This document shows, piece by piece, positions 45,680 to 55,300 of a stretch of 64,000 bases of DNA. The notes under the pieces were generated by a model. That model had not been told where the DNA came from, searched no databases, and worked only from the letters and a program-made list of their open reading frames with translations. The stretch comes from Variovorax sp. PAMC28562 (lineage in GTDB: Bacteria > Pseudomonadota > Gammaproteobacteria > Burkholderiales > Burkholderiaceae_C): contig NZ_CP060296.1 of NCBI RefSeq assembly GCF_014303735.1, positions 3,865,501 through 3,929,500 of the forward strand, in the 5' to 3' direction. Position 1 is the stretch's first letter. Every line of letters begins with the position of its first letter. A program made the translations under genes and the position numbers.

Positions 45680-47218
45680 ATGGCCGACCCTCTTTTGATT
45701 GCCCGCCACGACACCATCGAGTGCGCCCTGCTCCCTGCGCTCGCCAATCGACACGGCCTCATCACCGGCGCCACCGGCACCGGCAAGACGGTCACGTTGC
45801 AGACCATCGCGCAAAAGCTCTCGGGCATCGGCGTGCCGGTGTTCATGGCCGACGTCAAGGGCGACCTCACAGGCATCAGCCAGCCAGGCCATATCGGCGA
45901 CAAGATGGCGGCCACCTTGAAGGAGCGCGGGCTCGATGCGCCCACGCCGCTGGCCTGCCCGGTCACGCTGTGGGACGTGTTCGGCGAGCAGGGCCACCCG
46001 GTGCGCGCCACGGTGTCCGACATGGGGCCGCTGCTGCTCGGCCGCATGCTCGACCTCAACGAGACGCAGGCCGGCGTGCTGAACATCGTCTTTAAGATCG
46101 CCGACGACAACGGCTTGCTGCTGCTCGACCTGAAGGACCTGCGCGCGATGCTTCAGCACGTCGGCGAGAACGCCAGCCAGTTCACCACCGAGTACGGCAA
46201 CATCAGCGCGGCCAGCGTGGGCGCCATCCAGCGCGGCCTGCTGCAGATCGAAACGCAGGGTGGCGGCAAGTTCTTCGGCGAGCCGATGCTGAACATCGCC
46301 GACTTCATGCAGACCGTCGATGGCAAGGGCGTGGTCAACATCTTGGCGGCCGACAAGCTCATGAATTCGCCGCGGCTCTATGCGACCTTTCTGTTGTGGA
46401 TGCTGTCGGAACTCTTCGAGCAGCTGCCCGAAATCGGCGACCCCGATCAGCCCAAGCTGGTCTTCTTTTTCGACGAGGCACATCTGTTGTTCAACGAAGC
46501 GCCGAAGGCGCTCGTGGAGCGCATCGAGCTCGTCGTGCGGCTGGTGCGCTCCAAGGGCGTCGGTGTCTATTTCGTGACCCAGAACCCGCTGGACATTCCG
46601 GATTCAGTGTTGGCGCAGCTCGGCAACCGGGTCCAGCACGCACTGCGCGCCTTCACGCCGCGCGACCAGAAAGCCGTCAAGGCCACCGCGACGACGATGC
46701 GGCAAAAGCCAGGCCTCGACATCGAGAAAGCCATCACCGAATTGGCGGTGGGTGAAGCGCTGGTGAGCCTGCTCGACGACAAGGGCCGGCCCAGCATCAC
46801 CGAGCGCGTCTACGTGCTGCCACCGGCCAGCCAGCTCGGGCCGATCACACCCGCGCAGCGGCAGGCGCTGCTGGCCAATTCTCTGGTGGCGGGTGTGTAC
46901 GAGAAGACGGTCGACAGGGAATCGGCTTACGAGAAGCTGAAAGGTCGTACAGAGACGGCGCCGGGTGCGCCAGCGACAACCGGCACGGCGACGATTCCGG
47001 GTGCCAGAGGCGACGCGTCAACACCCGACGCTGCAGGCGGTGGCTTGATGGGCGGGCTGAATGAACTGTTGTTCGGGTCGACCGGGCCCCGCGGCGGCAA
47101 GCGCGACGGCCTGGCGCAAACCATGGCGCGCTCTGCGGTGCGCACCATGGGCACATCGGTCGGCAAGGAAATCCTGCGTGGCGTGCTGGGCGGTATCTTC
47201 GGCGCGAAGAAGCGCTGA
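45680..47218 (+). CDS. HerA-like ATPase (DUF853)
   Basis: 512 residues from the ATG at 45680, with GGAG 6 bases upstream. HerA/FtsK-type P-loop ATPase: Walker [11 protein letters not shown] (about residue 33), the Walker B region [12 protein letters not shown], sensor text [30 protein letters not shown] and a C-terminal Gly-rich hydrophobic tail. DUF853 proteins are widespread in proteobacteria and of unclear function; some HerA relatives work in DNA end resection or defence. It looks like an intact chromosomal gene just before the accessory insert. Confidence 0.87.
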   Translation: MADPLLIARHDTIECALLPALANRHGLITGATGTGKTVTLQTIAQKLSGIGVPVFMADVKGDLTGISQPGHIGDKMAATLKERGLDAPTPLACPVTLWDVFGEQGHPVRATVSDMGPLLLGRMLDLNETQAGVLNIVFKIADDNGLLLLDLKDLRAMLQHVGENASQFTTEYGNISAASVGAIQRGLLQIETQGGGKFFGEPMLNIADFMQTVDGKGVVNILAADKLMNSPRLYATFLLWMLSELFEQLPEIGDPDQPKLVFFFDEAHLLFNEAPKALVERIELVVRLVRSKGVGVYFVTQNPLDIPDSVLAQLGNRVQHALRAFTPRDQKAVKATATTMRQKPGLDIEKAITELAVGEALVSLLDDKGRPSITERVYVLPPASQLGPITPAQRQALLANSLVAGVYEKTVDRESAYEKLKGRTETAPGAPATTGTATIPGARGDASTPDAAGGGLMGGLNELLFGSTGPRGGKRDGLAQTMARSAVRTMGTSVGKEILRGVLGGIFGAKKR

Positions 47219-47228
47219 GCTTTAGATC

Positions 47229-47245
47229 GCTATCAATTCGGTAGC
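47229..47245. repeat. Imperfect palindrome in intergenic repeat-like sequence
   Basis: GCTATCAATTCGGTAGC (17 bp) forms GCTA/TAGC ends. Together with the GC-rich text after it (to about 47290), it has the look of the short palindromic elements scattered in Comamonadaceae genomes. Only one copy is present here, so the repeat nature is from memory of the group. Confidence 0.35.
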
Positions 47246-47400
47246 AAATCGCGCCTGCAGAACGCGCGCTGCTGGCGCCTTGGCTCCAAAAATGCCACAC
47301 AAACCCTCATCCGACCGCCTCTTCGGTTTGTAGGTGGCCGCCTACGCGTTTAACTGATGCATGATGTTTGTAAATCATTGCAACAGAGCGCGGAGCACCG

Positions 47401-47574
47401 ATGGCAACACTTATTCCGGCGATAAGCAGCTTCGCATCGCGCATGACAGGCGGCGAAAAGCGCTTGGCAGAGCGGCTTGAGCGAAAGCTCGAAGACGACT
47501 ACCTGCTTTGGTACGACGTGCTCATCGGACACAGGCACCTGCATCCTGACTTCGTGATGCATCCGCATCTTGAT
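47401..47574 (+). pseudogene. 5' stub of a NERD-domain (helicase-associated) gene
   Basis: The frame starts MATLIPAISSFASRMTGGEK, continues RLAERLERKLEDDYLLWYDV and reaches LHPDFV at about residue 52. This is the usual opening of NERD-domain DNA helicase-like proteins. After about residue 58 the family text stops and AT-rich foreign sequence begins; the frame runs on to a TAA at 47670. The rest of the gene is not found after the insert. GGAG 8 bases before the ATG suggests native expression signals remain, and the extended frame overlaps the next gene's start by 11 bp. Confidence 0.65.
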
Positions 47575-47659
47575 TTCCGACTGTGGAAACAAAGCACCAT
47601 TCCATCAAGAAATAAATTTCAAAGTTTGGTGATTCTCATGTTATTTGCTCGTCATCACG

Positions 47660-48601
47660 ATGAAAATTAAATACATTTCACCAAATATATGGAATGACGA
47701 AATACTTTCCATATCCGCAAATTTGAGCGATTCACATCGGAGTTTTTTGAGCGAGAAGGGCTGGACTGAAAGTTATCAACCAAATTTACCCGGAATAATA
47801 GGCGGTGAGATTTCGACCCATGCCCGAGATCACGTCATCAATAGATTTCTAAATTCTGCCGCAAGGATGCAATATGTTTGCACTGACCCCAACAAAGAGC
47901 AGCCACATATAAGGCAAATGATTTTGGACCAACTTGCGTTGGGCGAAATTTTCATACTGGATGTCGCCGCCGGAAACGGCGCTGGAACGCTCTCGATACT
48001 CTCGTCAATTTGCGAGCTTCGCGAACATAGTATTATTCCAACTCTGCCTCTAAATGTAAGCATTTTTGGCCTTGATATTTCACCAGACGCACTTAGTTTC
48101 TATGCAGCCATATTGGGAAAAATTACTCCAAGACTTAAGTCTTGCGGAATTCAAGTTGCAATAGATCTTTGTGTATGCAATCTAAAGATTAGCGGCGAAA
48201 TTGATCAAGTACTTGATACATTTTTTGATGCGGCCAAAGGGAAAACTTGCAAGAGATTTTTATGTACCATTTCTGCACTATCCGGCGTTAAAAAAGAAGG
48301 GATGGCGGAAATGATGGACTCCTTAAAATTAATCGCCGCAAGACTAAGCCACAAGACACGGAGCAGTTCTTGGCTGTGGGTTGAACCAAAGGTTGAAAAA
48401 ACCTGGCTGAGCGTTTTCGCGAGTGCTGTTAAATTAACTTTCAAACAGCTTATTGGCGCACTAAACATTGCTGCAGAGAAGTCGAACTCAAACGGAATGT
48501 CAGGCAAGGCCGAAACTGCTAGAACCTTCAGATGGATCGACCCACTTAACGGCCACCTTACAACAAGTCACGTAATTGTTGTGGAATTCAGGAACTCTTA
48601 A
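47660..48601 (+). CDS. SAM-methyltransferase-like protein, partner of the reverse transcriptase
   Basis: 313 residues from the ATG at 47660; an upstream in-frame TTG at 47645 is possible. FILDVAAGNGAGTLSIL (98-114) fits methyltransferase motif I (D-x3-G-x-G), and SIFGLDISPDAL (134-145) fits motif II with its acidic residue (D139). LNGHLTTSHVIVVEF at the end would be the last strands. I see no DPPY, NPPF or PC motif typical of DNA methyltransferases. No family recognised. Its stop is 2 bp before the RT start, so the two are one operon. Its first bases overlap the tail of the broken NERD frame. Confidence 0.7.
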   Translation: MKIKYISPNIWNDEILSISANLSDSHRSFLSEKGWTESYQPNLPGIIGGEISTHARDHVINRFLNSAARMQYVCTDPNKEQPHIRQMILDQLALGEIFILDVAAGNGAGTLSILSSICELREHSIIPTLPLNVSIFGLDISPDALSFYAAILGKITPRLKSCGIQVAIDLCVCNLKISGEIDQVLDTFFDAAKGKTCKRFLCTISALSGVKKEGMAEMMDSLKLIAARLSHKTRSSSWLWVEPKVEKTWLSVFASAVKLTFKQLIGALNIAAEKSNSNGMSGKAETARTFRWIDPLNGHLTTSHVIVVEFRNS

Positions 48602-48603
48602 AT

Positions 48604-50340
48604 ATGCGAGCCAAAGATCAAACTTTGCTCGTTCGGGCATTGAATTCGACCAAACAGAGCTATTTTCCGACGTACGTCGCCCTTCGCCTAATCGGGAAAA
48701 ATCTGGCCACCGGGACACCAGATTACCTTCAAAATCTTATAGATCGGCGGATTAACGCTGGCGAGACTTGGCGCTACAAGAATTTTAAGCTATATAAAGG
48801 CACCAATTCATCGAGCGGCGCACCAGTTCACGAATATCGAGATTGTCTGGCACCCAATCCGTCGACCGCCCTTGCAGGGGCCGCGATTCTCGGTGAGCTC
48901 TCCAAAAATCCGGCCTTTGCTTGCTCACAACAGGTATACAGCTACCGTTGGCCGGCAACACAAAATTCAGGTTCGAGTTACCGGTTCTTTGCTGAAGGCT
49001 ACAAAGAGCGCAATGGTGCGATATTCAACGCCCTTGACAAAGGCGAAAGAATCGCAGTCGTGACCGACATAAAGCGATTCTATCCGTCCGTGCAAGTTGA
49101 TCAGATACGGGAGAATTTGAATACGCTTTTTCGTACAACACCAAACAGCGAGAAAATTGAAGGAATTTCAGATTTTTTTGTGCAGCTTCTTTCCGCGGGA
49201 AAAGGTGGAATTCCGATAGGACCTGCACCAGGACACTTGCTCGGCCATGTAGCGCTCTCAAAAGTTGATCAAGAACTTACCCTTAAGTTCGGATCGAACT
49301 ATTTTCGCTATGTGGACGACATTGTTGTTGTGTGTGAGCGAAGTGAAAAAGACTTTGTTTTGACACAAATCGAGACATGCGTTCAAAACAGCAACTTCAG
49401 TCTAAATACAACAAAGACAGAGTTTTTGAATGGCGACGAGTGGCAAGAAAGCGCCATGAAATCAGACATTCCGGAAGGAGATGACTTCCGATCATTTACT
49501 CGAGATCTGAGCATTTATTTGGCAATGTATCCTGATCGCACACAATCTTTGGCCGTGCAATTTTTAGACGCGGGCCTCAGCATCCCAATTACTCGACTTG
49601 AGACTCTGGCCAGTTATTCGCCGTTTAAATATTTTATACTCCAATGTAAAAATACCGTCAGAGCAATGCACGCTTTGCGCGTTCTAACATTCGATCTTAA
49701 ATATTTTACGCAAAGAGCGTTGCGTTTAAAAAATAAGTATGAAGAGTCATTGCGCGACATATGCCAGGAAGCCGATTTATCCCCGCATTTGCGTCGATGG
49801 AAAATTCAGCGAGCCCGCAGGATCGTCAATGTACTTTTCTATTTGCGCACTTTTTCTGAATGGAAGACATCGGATCCAGTCTTTTCTAAATTTCCTGAAT
49901 TGGTTGAACAGGCTGCTTTAGCCTCATCACTACGTAGCGGAGAAGTAAATCACATACTTCCATTTTTTGGCCAAGGTCCTGCAGCTTTTGCTGAGCTCTG
50001 GAACGATCACGGACGAGGAAAAGCAGTTCTGAAACCCGAAGAAAATTTGGATGACCCAAAAATAAATTCTTTGATCTTGCTGAAATTGCATGGTGTGGTG
50101 ACGCAGTCCGAGCTGCCTGCACCAGATGGAAATTTCGATGGAAGACTTCTAAATGCGACATCAGACCTGCCGCCGCTCTCAAGAACTTCTGAAGACCTTT
50201 CTTTTGAAGACGAATTCGAGTCTTTGCGGCTCGGGACAACGAGCGAAGAAATATCCAAGCTGGCGCGGACAAGACATTCAGTCTCCGAGGACGCGCCTTT
50301 TGAAGTGCTTTCACTGGTGGGCTCCGAGTACATGAGCTAA
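48604..50340 (+). CDS. Reverse transcriptase of the unknown-group (UG/DRT-like) kind
   Basis: 578 residues. The polymerase core is clear: motif A VVTDIKRFYPSV (D155, with aromatic F159/Y160), motif B GGIPIGPAPGHLLGH (201-215), catalytic YVDD in FRYVDDIVVV (236-239) and the following FSLNTTKTEF segment. Residues from about 290 onward are mostly helical, as in Abi/UG-type RTs, with an acidic tail after about 525. There is no maturase, HNH or retron VTG-type motif that I can see. It is AT-rich and in an operon with the methyltransferase-like gene. Inference: an antiphage RT system; the exact UG group cannot be set by eye. Confidence 0.88.
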   Translation: MRAKDQTLLVRALNSTKQSYFPTYVALRLIGKNLATGTPDYLQNLIDRRINAGETWRYKNFKLYKGTNSSSGAPVHEYRDCLAPNPSTALAGAAILGELSKNPAFACSQQVYSYRWPATQNSGSSYRFFAEGYKERNGAIFNALDKGERIAVVTDIKRFYPSVQVDQIRENLNTLFRTTPNSEKIEGISDFFVQLLSAGKGGIPIGPAPGHLLGHVALSKVDQELTLKFGSNYFRYVDDIVVVCERSEKDFVLTQIETCVQNSNFSLNTTKTEFLNGDEWQESAMKSDIPEGDDFRSFTRDLSIYLAMYPDRTQSLAVQFLDAGLSIPITRLETLASYSPFKYFILQCKNTVRAMHALRVLTFDLKYFTQRALRLKNKYEESLRDICQEADLSPHLRRWKIQRARRIVNVLFYLRTFSEWKTSDPVFSKFPELVEQAALASSLRSGEVNHILPFFGQGPAAFAELWNDHGRGKAVLKPEENLDDPKINSLILLKLHGVVTQSELPAPDGNFDGRLLNATSDLPPLSRTSEDLSFEDEFESLRLGTTSEEISKLARTRHSVSEDAPFEVLSLVGSEYMS

Positions 50341-50510
50341 CACGTTGTGCGGGTAAGGGTTACAGTGCCCGCCGGCGCCATCGCAATCGCGAACCAGGCG
50401 CCTCATCCCAAGCTGTCCGAACCAAGGCACACGAGCCTCAAAGCGCTTGGCCCCTGGGCGCGGCTGCCCTCACCGTCTTCCACCTCCGCATATCCGCAGA
50501 AGCACCCCCC

Positions 50511-51020
50511 ATGACCAGCTCCATGTACACCCACTCCGTCCCCGTCTTCAAGCAGATGCTCACCGCGCTGAAAACCATCCTCGCCCAGGCCAGCGAGCAC
50601 GCCACCAGCAAGTCGATCGAGCCTGACGCTTACTTGCAAGCGCGGCTGGCGCCCGACATGTTTCCGCTGCTCAAGCAAGTACAGATTGCTGCCGATTTTT
50701 CGCGTGGTGTTTCGGCGCGTCTGGCCGGGGTGGAGGTGCCGACCTTTGCAGGCCAGGAGAAGAGCTTTGCCGATCTGGATGTGCTTTTGACCCAAACCTT
50801 GGCGTTCTTGGACAGCGTTGACGCGTCGCAGTTTGAAGGCAAGGAAAGCGCCGAAATCGTCTTGCGCCCCGGCACGCCAAAAGAGAAGAAGCTCAGTGGG
50901 CAGACCTACCTGGCGAACTACGGTTTGCCGCAGTTCTTCTTTCATGTGACAACGAGCTACGACATCCTGCGCCACAACGGCTTGCCGATTGGCAAGCGTG
51001 ATTTCATGGGCGCTTACTGA
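50511..51020 (+). CDS. DUF1993 domain protein
   Basis: 169 residues. MYTHSVPVFKQMLTAL, DMFPLLKQVQIAADFSRG and the closing LPQFFFHVTTSYDILRHNGLPIGKRDFMG are the DUF1993 pattern, which belongs to the DinB/YfiT-like four-helix fold. Function unknown. It lies in GC-rich sequence 170 bp after the RT gene; in that gap (50341-50510) I see no gene. It converges on the DUF4143 gene with a hairpin in between. Confidence 0.85.
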   Translation: MTSSMYTHSVPVFKQMLTALKTILAQASEHATSKSIEPDAYLQARLAPDMFPLLKQVQIAADFSRGVSARLAGVEVPTFAGQEKSFADLDVLLTQTLAFLDSVDASQFEGKESAEIVLRPGTPKEKKLSGQTYLANYGLPQFFFHVTTSYDILRHNGLPIGKRDFMGAY

Positions 51021-51038
51021 GGAACACCCCCAATGCGC

Positions 51039-51075
51039 CCTGCGGCGCTGGCGATTGCTGGATGCGCGCCGCAGG
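51039..51075. terminator. Hairpin between convergent genes
   Basis: CCTGCGGCGC (51039-51048) pairs perfectly with GCGCCGCAGG (51066-51075), with a 17-nt loop. It lies between the DUF1993 stop and the DUF4143 stop. No strong T-run follows on either side, so termination is likely but not certain. Confidence 0.45.
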
Positions 51076-51087
51076 CCTATTTGACGT

Positions 51088-52263
51088 TCAAACGCGCCCC
51101 AAAATCTCCACCAGTTCCCCCAACCCCATTCCCACCGCCCCATGCCGCAGCGGTATCCGCTCCTCCCCCGGGTACACCACATAACGCTGCGTGATCTGCA
51201 GGTCTTCACACGCAATGGCAAAGCCTTTTTCGGGGCTGGGGGCCATGGAGCGTTTGATCTCTATGGCGATTTCGGGCTGGCCGCCTTTTTCCAGCACCAG
51301 GTCGATTTCTGCGCCGACCTGGGTGCGGTAGAAGTTGGGCACGCGGCGGGTGCCGGCGGCTTGCAGCAGGTTCTCGATGCAGTGGCCCTCGTAGCTCAGG
51401 CCACACACGGGGTGGCCCAGCAGGTCGTTCACGGTTTCCAGCTCCAGCAGGCCGTGCAGCAGGCCGCTGTCGCGCACGTAGACCTTGGGTGACTTGACGA
51501 GGCGTTTTCCCAGATTGCCACCCCATGGCCGCAGACGGCGCACCAGTTGCAGGTCTACCAGCAGGTCGATGTAGCGGTCGATGGTGGGGTTGGCCACGCC
51601 CAGCGCGCTGGCGATGCGTGACTGGTTCAGCACACTGCCCTGGTTGTGCGCCAGCATGGTCCACAGACGGCCAATGGTCTCGGCAGGCAGGCGGGGCGCA
51701 AACATGGGCACGTCGCGTTCCAGATAGCTGCGGATGAAGTCGCGCCGCCAGTCCAGGCTCTGGGTGTCGTCGGCCGCCAGCAGGCTGTCGGGGAAGCCGC
51801 CGCGCAGCCACAGGGTGCTGTCGGTGATGCCCGCCGCAGCGGCCTCAAAGGTGTTGATGGGGGCAATGTCGAGGTAGGCGACGCGCCCGGCCAGCGTCTC
51901 GCTGGACTGTCGCATCAGGTCCAGCGCCGCCGAGCCCAGCAGCAGGAACTGCCCGCTGCGCAGCCCGGCCTGCCGGTTGTCGTCAATGATGCCGCGCAAG
52001 ACTTCAAACACGCCGGGCGCGCGGTGGATTTCGTCCAGGATGACCAGCTTGCCCTGCTGGGCGCGCAAGTACGTGTCGGCGTCTTCCAGCCGCAGGCGGT
52101 CTGCGGGGCGTTCCAGGTCGAGGTAGACCGAGCCGCCGGGCCAGTCTTTGGCAAGGGTGCGGGCCAGCGTGGTTTTGCCCACCTGGCGCGGGCCCAGCAG
52201 CACGACGGCGGGGGTTTGGGCAAGTTTTTGGCGGACGGTGGCTTCGAATTGGCGGCTTATCAT
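51088..52263 (-). CDS. DUF4143-type AAA ATPase
   Basis: 391 residues from the ATG at 52263. Walker A LLGPRQVGKTTLA (about residue 23), Walker B LVILDEIHRAPG, then LRGGFPDSLL and RSYLERDVP; the C-terminal DUF4143 nuclease-like part carries YRTQVGAEIDLVLE and IAIEIKR, a PD-(D/E)XK-like E-x-K arrangement. This family is common, strain-variable and of unclear role. An upstream extension of the frame is antisense to sbcC and is ignored. An AT-rich palindrome sits just before the start. Confidence 0.85.
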   Translation of the reverse strand: MISRQFEATVRQKLAQTPAVVLLGPRQVGKTTLARTLAKDWPGGSVYLDLERPADRLRLEDADTYLRAQQGKLVILDEIHRAPGVFEVLRGIIDDNRQAGLRSGQFLLLGSAALDLMRQSSETLAGRVAYLDIAPINTFEAAAAGITDSTLWLRGGFPDSLLAADDTQSLDWRRDFIRSYLERDVPMFAPRLPAETIGRLWTMLAHNQGSVLNQSRIASALGVANPTIDRYIDLLVDLQLVRRLRPWGGNLGKRLVKSPKVYVRDSGLLHGLLELETVNDLLGHPVCGLSYEGHCIENLLQAAGTRRVPNFYRTQVGAEIDLVLEKGGQPEIAIEIKRSMAPSPEKGFAIACEDLQITQRYVVYPGEERIPLRHGAVGMGLGELVEILGRV

Positions 52264-52264
52264 T

Positions 52265-52299
52265 ATTGATATTTTAACTGTTGAAGTTAATTTTTCAAT
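52265..52299. promoter_or_regulatory. 35-bp imperfect palindrome before the DUF4143 ATPase
   Basis: ATTGATATTTTAAC (52265-52278) is matched by the inverted GTTAATTTTTCAAT (52286-52299), 11 of 14 positions, around a 7-bp centre. It ends one base before the ATG (on the minus strand) and is very AT-rich in a GC-rich region. Possible operator, translation-controlling hairpin or weak sbcC terminator. Confidence 0.4.
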
Positions 52300-52352
52300 G
52301 ACAATAGATTCCGTGGAGGCGCTGTGGCTGCATCCGGGGTAAACCCAATGCA

Positions 52353-55300
52353 CTACACCATCAATCTCGAATGCCCAATCCCCCCGCCCTTCTCCACCCG
52401 GATCTGCGCGGGGATTCGCTCTTTCAGCGCCTCCACGTGGCTGATGATTCCGATCATCTTGCCGCTGGCGTTCAGTGAATCCAGCGCCGTCAGAGCGATC
52501 TCCAGCGTGTCGCCGTCGAGCGAGCCAAAGCCTTCGTCGAGGAACAGCGAATCGATGGACGTTTTGTGGCTCACCAGGTCCGACAGCGCCAGGGCCAGCG
52601 CGAGGCTGACCAGGAAGCCTTCGCCGCCCGACAGGGTGCGCGTGTCGCGCGTGACGTCGCCCTGCCACGCATCCACGATGTCCAGCTCCAGTTCCCCGGT
52701 GGACTTGAGGCGCAGCAGGTAGCGGCCATGCAGGCGCGCCAAGTGCCGGTTGGCAAGGTGCAGCAAATGGTCGAGCGTGAGCCCCTGGGCAAACTTGCGG
52801 AACTTGTCGCCTTTGGCAGAGCCGATCAATCCATCCAGCCGTTGCCAGATATCGGCCTCTGCGGTTTGCGCGCTGATTTGCGCAAACAGGGCTTGCTGGT
52901 TTTGGCGGTGCTGCGCATCGCTCGAAAGCAATGCGCGCTGCGCGCCCATTTGCTCACTGAGGGTGCTGCGCTGCGACTCCAGCGTCTCCAGTTGCGCAAC
53001 GATTTCTTCGGCGGCGAGTGGCGTCATTGCTTGTGCCTCCAACCCCGCTTGTTTCTCGCGTGCGGCCTGCAGCAGTGCGCTGGCCCGCTGTTGCGCAGCG
53101 TTCAGTGAATCTTTCAGCGCACTCAAGCGCTGGCGTTCGGGCTCCGACAAAAGTGCGACCTCGAACGCTACCGCGTCGGCGAAAGGGCTGGCGTTCAGGG
53201 CGGTGTGCCACGCGCCTTCGGCATCCAGCAAGCCAGTGCGCTGCTGCGCGAGGGCAGCCTCTGCCTGCGCGTATCGGCCCGCCAGGGCGGCGATGGTTTG
53301 GGTCAGGATGGCGATGTCGTGAGTGCAAGCGGCGAGCGCGGCCGGCAGTTCATCGGCCGCCACTTCCTTGTGCGCGGGCAATGCCAACGCGGGTTCATCC
53401 GCGTGGGCCTGCAGGTCGGTCCATCGTTGCGCCCACAGGTTGGCTTCTGCCTGTGTCGCGTCGCACTGGGCTTGCTGGCGGATGATGGCTTGGGCCAGCG
53501 CCTGAAGTTGGCGCTGGGTTTGCTGCCAGTGCTGCCACTCACCGTCTCGCTCTTGTAGCCACGGCTTCGGATCGACTGGCAGCGCGTAGCCGGCCTCGGC
53601 CAGTGTGGCTTGCAGGCTCGCCTCCAGGGTCGCGAGCTCTTCCTGATGTGTTCGGCCGGTTTGCATCAGTGCGGCCTGGCGCAACTGCGACTCCTCGGCC
53701 GCCTGTTGCAGCAGGGCCAACTGGCCCTGTGCCGCCTGCAACGCCTGAGCGCTTTGGTTGGCGGCTGCCTGCGCGCGCTGAATCGTCTGTTCGCCCATGT
53801 CGGCGGCTTGCAGGTCGTTGGTGAGTTGGACGAGTGCCTGCGCAACGGCCTGATGCCCGCCGGCCAAGTGCTCGGCGCTGTGCCAATCGTCTCCGGTCAG
53901 TGCGGGCGTGGTTTTCACCTGGCTGATGGACGCGGCCCAATCGGTTTGCCACTGGCTGATGTGCTGGGCGGCTTTCTCTTGACTGTGCAGCCGCTCCGTT
54001 TGGCGTGCGTTGCTCGCAGCCAAAGCGGCGGCGGCGATTTCCCCCTGTGTTTTCAGTTTCTCGAGCGCATCTTGTTTGAGCTTCAAGGTGGCGGCGGTGG
54101 CTGAAACATCGAGCGCCTGGTAAGCATCGATTGCGGGGTGTTCCACGGCACCGCACAAGGGGCAAGCCTCCCCGGGCTGCAATGCCAGGCGGTGCGCATC
54201 CAGGCTTTGAATGCGGCGCTCCTGGTCGAGCAGTTTTTGCTTGTCTGCAACCTGCTCTTTCACCGTTTTGTATTCTTCCCGCAGCGCTGACACCGCAGCA
54301 GTTTGCGTCCCTATCGTGGCGTTGCCTTGCTGCACGTCCGCCGCCAGCGTGCCCTGCTGGGTCGCGAGTTCACGACGCTGTGTTGCCAGAGCTTCCAGCT
54401 GTTGCCAGCGGTTCAGTTGGCCCTGCTCGGCCTGCCACAGTGAACGCAAACCCACGGGCGTCTGCCCGGCCAATCGCTGGTCCTGTGCGGCCTGCGCCGA
54501 CTGCTGCGCGGACGCCGATGCGGTTTTTGCCAGCAGCGCTGTATCCACCAGGGCGCTCTGTGCCGTGAGCTTGCGGCTGCGGGCCGCTTGCTCTTCTTGC
54601 AGCACCTGCAGAGCCTGTCGCTGTGTGGCAAGACTTTGTTGCAGCCGATGGCGCTGTTCTAACTGCTGCCGCCAGCTGCCCAGGCGCTCGCCCAAGGCGG
54701 CGCGTTGTGGGTGGGCGGCGCAAAAGTCGGTGAGCTGCTGGTGCTCGCCCTTCGTCAGCGTCAGTTGGTCTTGCGCATGCTGCGCGATTCGGCTGGCCAG
54801 CGTTTGGGCAAGGTGGTGCTGCCGGTAGTGAGCAGTGGTCTCGCGTTGCCGATCGACGCGGAGCGTTGCCAGCACGGTTTCGCTATGGCCGCAAGCGGCT
54901 TGCGCTTGTTGCCAAGCGAGGTGCATCGGCTTGAGCGCTTGCGCTGGTTCGCTGTCGGCAAGGCGGCGAAGTTCGGGTGCGGCGGTTTCCCGCGCGGCTG
55001 CCGCTGCAGTGCCTTGCGCGTCCGTGGTCTGCACGTCTTGCACACTTTGCGCCAGGTTCATTTGCCATTGGCGTTGCGTTTGGGCGACCTGCTGGGCTGC
55101 TTGCACGCCAAGCAGCTCGTCGCCCCAGCGCTTCACATCGCCTTGCATGGCCTCACGCTTGTCTGCGGTCAACAGTTCCACGCCGTCTGCGCGGGCTTTG
55201 AGTTGCTCCAGTTGCTGCTTGGCATGCCGCGCTTCGTCGAACACTTTCTTGGAGATCTCGCCGTAGATTTCGGTGCCCGTCAGCTCCTCCAGCAACTCGG

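Larger units (their letters stand above)
47575..50340 (+). mobile_element. AT-rich genomic islet with methyltransferase-like and reverse transcriptase genes
   Basis: Base composition changes sharply from GC-rich to clearly AT-rich at about 47575 and back at about 50341. Codon use inside favours A/T third positions unlike all neighbours. The insert breaks a NERD-domain gene on its left. It carries exactly two genes, 2 bp apart. I find no transposase, integrase, terminal inverted repeats or convincing direct repeats at the edges, so the mode of entry is unknown and the boundaries are approximate. Confidence 0.7.

Noticed and set aside
48604..50340. RT as a group II intron maturase or retron RT
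   Set aside because: No maturase or endonuclease domain, YVDD rather than the usual YADD, no intron-like flanks, and only 2 bp between the RT and the preceding gene, leaving no adjacent msr/msd space.
47593..50506. AAGCACC direct repeat near both islet ends
   Set aside because: Only 7 bp, not at the exact composition boundaries, and expected by chance.
51088..52668. 526-residue version of the DUF4143 ATPase
   Set aside because: The extension covers sbcC antisense sequence; the natural start is the ATG at 52263 just before the P-loop domain.
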